Shown: positions 45,949 through 48,681 of the stretch, piece by piece | How the letters are laid out: the number at the start of each line of letters is the position of its first letter | How positions within the stretch are numbered: position 1 is the first letter of the stretch | Assembly: GCA_030432295.1 (NCBI GenBank) | Contig: JAUIHI010000044.1 | Location: 1-48,681 of the forward strand | From: Anaerolineae bacterium | GTDB taxonomy: Bacteria; Chloroflexota; Anaerolineae; Caldilineales; Caldilineaceae | DNA length: 48,681 nucleotides | Reading direction: 5' to 3' | Program-made: the position numbers and the translations under genes | Notes under the pieces: model-generated | Told to the model about the DNA's origin: nothing | Seen by the model: the letters and a program-made list of their open reading frames with translations, nothing else | Database searches by the model: none

Positions 45949-47042
45949 CAATGGCGAAACAATTTCTCCTCCTCCTGGCAAGCAGCCTGCTGCTCTTGAG
46001 CGGCTGTGCCAACAACAGCCCCGCGCCTGCCGCCCAAACGCAAACAGTTGCACCGACGGTTGCAGCAGCAGCCGAGAAGCCGACTGAACCGGTCGCAGCG
46101 CAGTCAGCCGAACAGGCCGAGGAATCGGCCCCAGCCGCCCAGCCATTTGGCGGCGACCCGGCGTTGACGGTGGAGCAGATAGACAGCATCGAAACCTATC
46201 GAATGCACGTGGAGGTGATGAGTGAGGGCGAGCCGACCGCACAGATTGAGGTGGCCCACGTCAAGACTCCCCTGGCCGAAGACGATCAGGTCACGCTCTA
46301 TCAGAACGGCGAGCCGATTCAGGTGGATGTACGTTTCGTCAACGATGTGCTCTACCTGAACAACGGCGAAAAGTGGGCGGTCATCAGCACCTTCAATCTG
46401 GCTGAACTGACTGTCGTGACACCGGCGGGCCTGGCGTCAGCCGCACCGGACATGACGCTGGTGGGCGAGGAGGAGATCAGCGGGCGCACAACCCTGCACT
46501 TGCAGGGTGACAAGACGATTATCCCCGACATTCAGGCAGGCAGTGATTCGCTGAGTGTGAAGGGGGCAGACGCGGCCCAGCTCGACCTCTGGCTGGACGC
46601 TGAGGAGCGTTTTATCGTCAAACTGCTCTTTTCCCTGACTCTGGAAGGCAAGACCTTCACCACTGAATTTCTCTACTACGATTTCAACGCGCCGATTGTG
46701 GTGGAAGCACCGACGAATGTGGAAGAGGTCAATGCACCGCCCACACCCATGCCAGCCGAGATTGTAGCTCTCCTCGGCTTCGACTTCCCCATCCCGGAGG
46801 GTTCCCAGCTTTCAGTGGTGGCCCGCACAGCCAATATTGTGACACCCTTCAGCGTGGCCGAAGCCCGCATCCATCTGGAAGAGGCGATGATCGCTGCTGG
46901 ATTCACGCAGGTGGGCGAGTCGGAAGAACGAGCCAAAGACGAGTTTTTCTACACCTTCCAGCGGGACGACCGTACGGTGACAGCCAACGTCTTCTCAGTC
47001 GTAGCAGGCAAAACGACCATCCAAATCGGAGCAGCGAAATAG
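45945..47042 (+). CDS. Lipoprotein with LppX/LolA-like domain
   Basis: A 365-residue lipoprotein. Signal FLLLLASSLLLLSGC with lipidated Cys21, then a short Ala/Pro/Thr linker to about residue 65. Residues 75-245 resemble the LppX_LprAFG/LolA half-barrel (IETYRMHVEVMSEGE, VDVRFVNDVLYLNNGEKW, LWLDAEERFIVKLLFSL), folds that carry lipids or sense envelope status. A second domain after about 265 (FPIPEGSQLSVVARTANIVTP, FFYTFQRDDRTVTANVF) resembles one often attached to Chloroflexota lipoproteins. Translationally coupled to the nucleotidyltransferase. Confidence 0.75.
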   Translation: MTMAKQFLLLLASSLLLLSGCANNSPAPAAQTQTVAPTVAAAAEKPTEPVAAQSAEQAEESAPAAQPFGGDPALTVEQIDSIETYRMHVEVMSEGEPTAQIEVAHVKTPLAEDDQVTLYQNGEPIQVDVRFVNDVLYLNNGEKWAVISTFNLAELTVVTPAGLASAAPDMTLVGEEEISGRTTLHLQGDKTIIPDIQAGSDSLSVKGADAAQLDLWLDAEERFIVKLLFSLTLEGKTFTTEFLYYDFNAPIVVEAPTNVEEVNAPPTPMPAEIVALLGFDFPIPEGSQLSVVARTANIVTPFSVAEARIHLEEAMIAAGFTQVGESEERAKDEFFYTFQRDDRTVTANVFSVVAGKTTIQIGAAK

Positions 47043-47055
47043 GGGATCGAAGATC

Positions 47056-47127
47056 GGGGATTAGGAATTGGGGACTGGGAAGGACGTGCCCGATTCCCAG
47101 TCCCCAGTCTCTGATTCCCAATCCCTA
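47056..47127. repeat. Intergenic palindrome, GGGATTAGGAATTGGGGACTGGG family
   Basis: GGGATTAGGAATTGGGGACT words on the left pair with CCCAGTCCCCAGTCTCTGAT and CCCAATCCCTA words on the right, with an insertion. It ends just before the next start. Confidence 0.88.
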
Positions 47128-47131
47128 GCCC

Positions 47132-47614
47132 ATGACCATCAAAATCATCGCCACCGGCGGCACAATCGACAAAATCTACTTCGACGCCAAGAGCGCCTTT
47201 CAGGTGGGCGATCCCACCGCGCCGCTGGTGTTGGAAGAAGCCAACATTACTGTGGACTACGAAGTCCAGAGTCTGCTGCGCAAGGACAGCCTGGAGATGA
47301 CCGACGGGGATCGGGCGCTGATCCGCCACGCAGTGGAGGCGTCCGCCCAGGCCCAGATCGTCATCACCCACGGCACGGACACGATGCTGGCCACTGCGCG
47401 AGCGTTGGGCGACATCCCCGGTAAGACGATTGTGCTGACCGGCTCTATGCAGCCCGCCCGTCTGCGCCTCACCGACGCCATCTTCAACATCGGCTTTGCC
47501 CTGGCCGCGGTGCAACTCCTGCCCCCCGGCGTCTACATCGGGATGAATGGCCGGGTCTTTGATCCCTGGCGGTCGAAGAAAAACGTGGCGCTGAATCGCT
47601 TTGAGGATGAGTAG
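47132..47614 (+). CDS. Short asparaginase-like protein (N-terminal domain only)
   Basis: A 160-residue protein matching only the N-terminal domain of type I/II asparaginases. IIATGGTIDKIY has the nucleophile Thr, and VITHGTDTMLATA carries the second Thr-Asp pair; VLTGSMQPAR and NIGFALAAV follow. The C-terminal domain, which usually completes the dimer active site, is missing. The chain ends cleanly (WRSKKNVALNRFEDE) without frameshift. Short asparaginase-like proteins of this length are known in other bacteria, so this is probably a real family and not a broken gene. Activity is uncertain. Confidence 0.85.
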   Translation: MTIKIIATGGTIDKIYFDAKSAFQVGDPTAPLVLEEANITVDYEVQSLLRKDSLEMTDGDRALIRHAVEASAQAQIVITHGTDTMLATARALGDIPGKTIVLTGSMQPARLRLTDAIFNIGFALAAVQLLPPGVYIGMNGRVFDPWRSKKNVALNRFEDE

Positions 47615-47617
47615 TAC

Positions 47618-47685
47618 ATATTGGGTATTGGGTATTTGGTAGTGACAATCCGTGTCATCACTACCAAATATCCAATACCCAATAT
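47618..47685. repeat. Intergenic palindrome, ATATTGGGTATTGG family, copy 2
   Basis: 28-nt arms (47618-47645 and 47658-47685) with one mismatch and a 12-nt loop. Outer arms match copy 1 at 35914-36000, but the centre differs. Confidence 0.95.
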
Positions 47686-47709
47686 CATTTCACCCAACAG
47701 GAGAATTCG

Positions 47710-48531
47710 ATGCAACCAGCTTCTTTTTCTACATTCAGCCAGGAAGCCGAAGACGCCTGGAACGAAAACGCGGCCTATTGGGATGAATTTATGGGCGAGG
47801 GCAACGACTTTGTGAATGTGCTCTGCTGGCCCGCGTTGGAACGACTGCTGTCGCCGGGGCCGGGGATGCGGGTGCTGGATGTGGCCTGTGGCAACGGGCT
47901 GACCAGTCGGCGACTGGGACGGCTGGGCGCACAGGTCACTGCCTTCGACGTTTCCACGGAAATGATCGACCGGGCCAGAACGCGCACCACAGCCGCAGAC
48001 GGCGACATCGACTACCGGGTAATCGACGGCGGGGACGACGCCAGCCTGCTGGCCCTGGGCGAAGGCAGCTTCGACGGGGCGCTCTCCAATATGGCCCTTT
48101 TTGATATGGCCGAGATCGACCCGCTCTTTGCCAGCCTGGCCCGGCTGCTCAAACCCGGCGGTCTCTTCGCCTTTTCGATCATGCACCCCTGCTTCAACAA
48201 TATGCACACCATCCACATGGCCGAGCGGGAGGACCGGGACGGGGAACTGATCACCACTTACAGCATGAAAGTGACCGGCTATATGTCGCCGTCGGTCAAG
48301 CTGGGGTTGGCGATTCCCGGCCAGCAACGCCCCCACCCCTACTTTCATCGCCCGCTGCAGATGCTGCTGGGTGCAGGCTTTGCCGCCGGTTTTGTGATGG
48401 ACGGGCTGGAGGAGCGCACATTTCCGCCCGATCACCCGAAAGGACGCACGCCCCTGGGCTGGGGGCCGGAGTTTTCCGAGATTCCCCCGGTGATGGTGGT
48501 GCGGATGCGTTTGCAAAGCAGTCATCAGTGA
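47710..48531 (+). CDS. Class I SAM-dependent methyltransferase
   Basis: A 273-residue methyltransferase. AYWDEFMGEGNDF precedes the SAM domain; MRVLDVACGNGLTSRRLGRLGAQVTAFDVS is motif I with the acidic loop, and FDGALSNMALFDMAEIDPLFASLARLLKPGGLFAFSI covers motifs II and III. The C-terminal part, with HPYFHRPLQMLLGAGF, is a typical lid-type extension. CAGGAG precedes the ATG. Substrate unknown; the gene stands alone between a palindrome and an insertion sequence. Confidence 0.88.
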   Translation: MQPASFSTFSQEAEDAWNENAAYWDEFMGEGNDFVNVLCWPALERLLSPGPGMRVLDVACGNGLTSRRLGRLGAQVTAFDVSTEMIDRARTRTTAADGDIDYRVIDGGDDASLLALGEGSFDGALSNMALFDMAEIDPLFASLARLLKPGGLFAFSIMHPCFNNMHTIHMAEREDRDGELITTYSMKVTGYMSPSVKLGLAIPGQQRPHPYFHRPLQMLLGAGFAAGFVMDGLEERTFPPDHPKGRTPLGWGPEFSEIPPVMVVRMRLQSSHQ

Positions 48532-48555
48532 TCGGTGACCAGTAATCAGTCAGAA
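48532..48555. repeat. Truncated CAGTGATC/AGTAATCAGT word repeat
   Basis: GATCGGTGACCAGTAATCAG words resemble the left arm of another palindrome, cut by the insertion sequence that begins at about 48556. Confidence 0.5.
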
Positions 48556-48681
48556 TGTACCGTCCTGATATATATTGACAGAGTCAAAACCAAGAAGGAG
48601 ACTCTGGAAAGATGACAAAATCGGTACTCAAGCGATATAGTGTGGCCTTCAAGCAGCATGTTGTAAGAGAGTACGAGACTG
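48556..48681 (+). mobile_element. Left end of an insertion sequence (IS3-like)
   Basis: The sequence TGTACCGTCC at 48556 starts with TG as IS3-type terminal repeats do, and 56 bp later a transposase gene begins. The right end lies outside the window, so the boundary is provisional. Confidence 0.6.
48612..48681 (+). CDS. Transposase OrfA, start only
   Basis: ATG at 48612 with AAGGAG upstream. The 23 visible residues include KRYSVAFKQHVVREYE, the beginning of the helix-turn-helix of IS3-family OrfA proteins. The gene is cut by the window edge. Confidence 0.75.
   Translation, partial: MTKSVLKRYSVAFKQHVVREYET

Overview
This 48.7 kb window is GC-rich bacterial chromosome with short operons, many alternative (GTG/TTG) starts and an unusually rich set of intergenic palindromes. 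Three sulfatases, three fucosidase-type glycosidases, Thr/Pro-rich lipoproteins and a LysW-type lysine pathway together suggest a Chloroflexota member of the Anaerolineae/Caldilineae kind. That assignment is inference; there is no rRNA or other decisive marker here.

Layout. 1-1469 (minus): 5' part of a META-domain lipoprotein followed by near-identical 151-residue tandem repeats. 1.6-9.2 kb: sulfatase, a HisD-family dehydrogenase of the non-histidine (HpsN-like) type, an SDR, a nitroreductase, a second sulfatase and an unrecognised TIM-barrel-like protein. 9.3-11.6 kb: a GT-C-like membrane protein. 11.8-24.1 kb: a fucose-directed cluster with a GSA-type aminotransferase, GH95 fucosidase, aldo/keto reductase, two tandem enolase-superfamily sugar-acid dehydratases, GH29 fucosidase, HpaI-type aldolase and a GH151-like protein. 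Read together these could desulfate and hydrolyse a fucan-like glycan and degrade the sugar by the non-phosphorylated acid route to pyruvate and an aldehyde. No transporter or lactonase is present in the window. 24.2-30 kb: an SRPBCC/hydrolase pair, a third sulfatase, a lipoprotein, a cold-shock gene with a long leader, and a degenerate-Nudix/phosphotransferase fusion.

29.9-41 kb is the alpha-aminoadipate (LysW) lysine operon: homocitrate synthase, both homoaconitase subunits, homoisocitrate dehydrogenase, LysW, LysX, LysY and LysZ, interspersed with Nudix, GNAT, PlsY, DUF402 and a small membrane protein. LysJ lies separately at 43.2 kb. The most striking signal of the window sits before this operon. 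A consensus promoter is followed by an 18-codon ORF with six lysine codons in eight, then by mutually exclusive antiterminator and terminator hairpins. This is a textbook ribosome-mediated attenuator responding to lysine. 41-42.9 kb holds an ArsR regulator with a clear promoter/operator, a permease and a thioredoxin-like protein, probably for arsenic or metal efflux. 44.5-48.7 kb holds an AbrB-type antitoxin whose PIN toxin partner is broken by a small inverted-repeat element flanked by 16-bp direct repeats, a nucleotidyltransferase, a lipoprotein, a one-domain asparaginase, a methyltransferase and the left end of an insertion sequence.

Almost every gap between genes in the second half carries one long palindrome built from short repeated words, in at least ten different sequence families. 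Fragments of the same families appear in frame inside at least three genes (GH95, homoaconitase, homoisocitrate dehydrogenase) and at the ends of two others (Nudix and GNAT).
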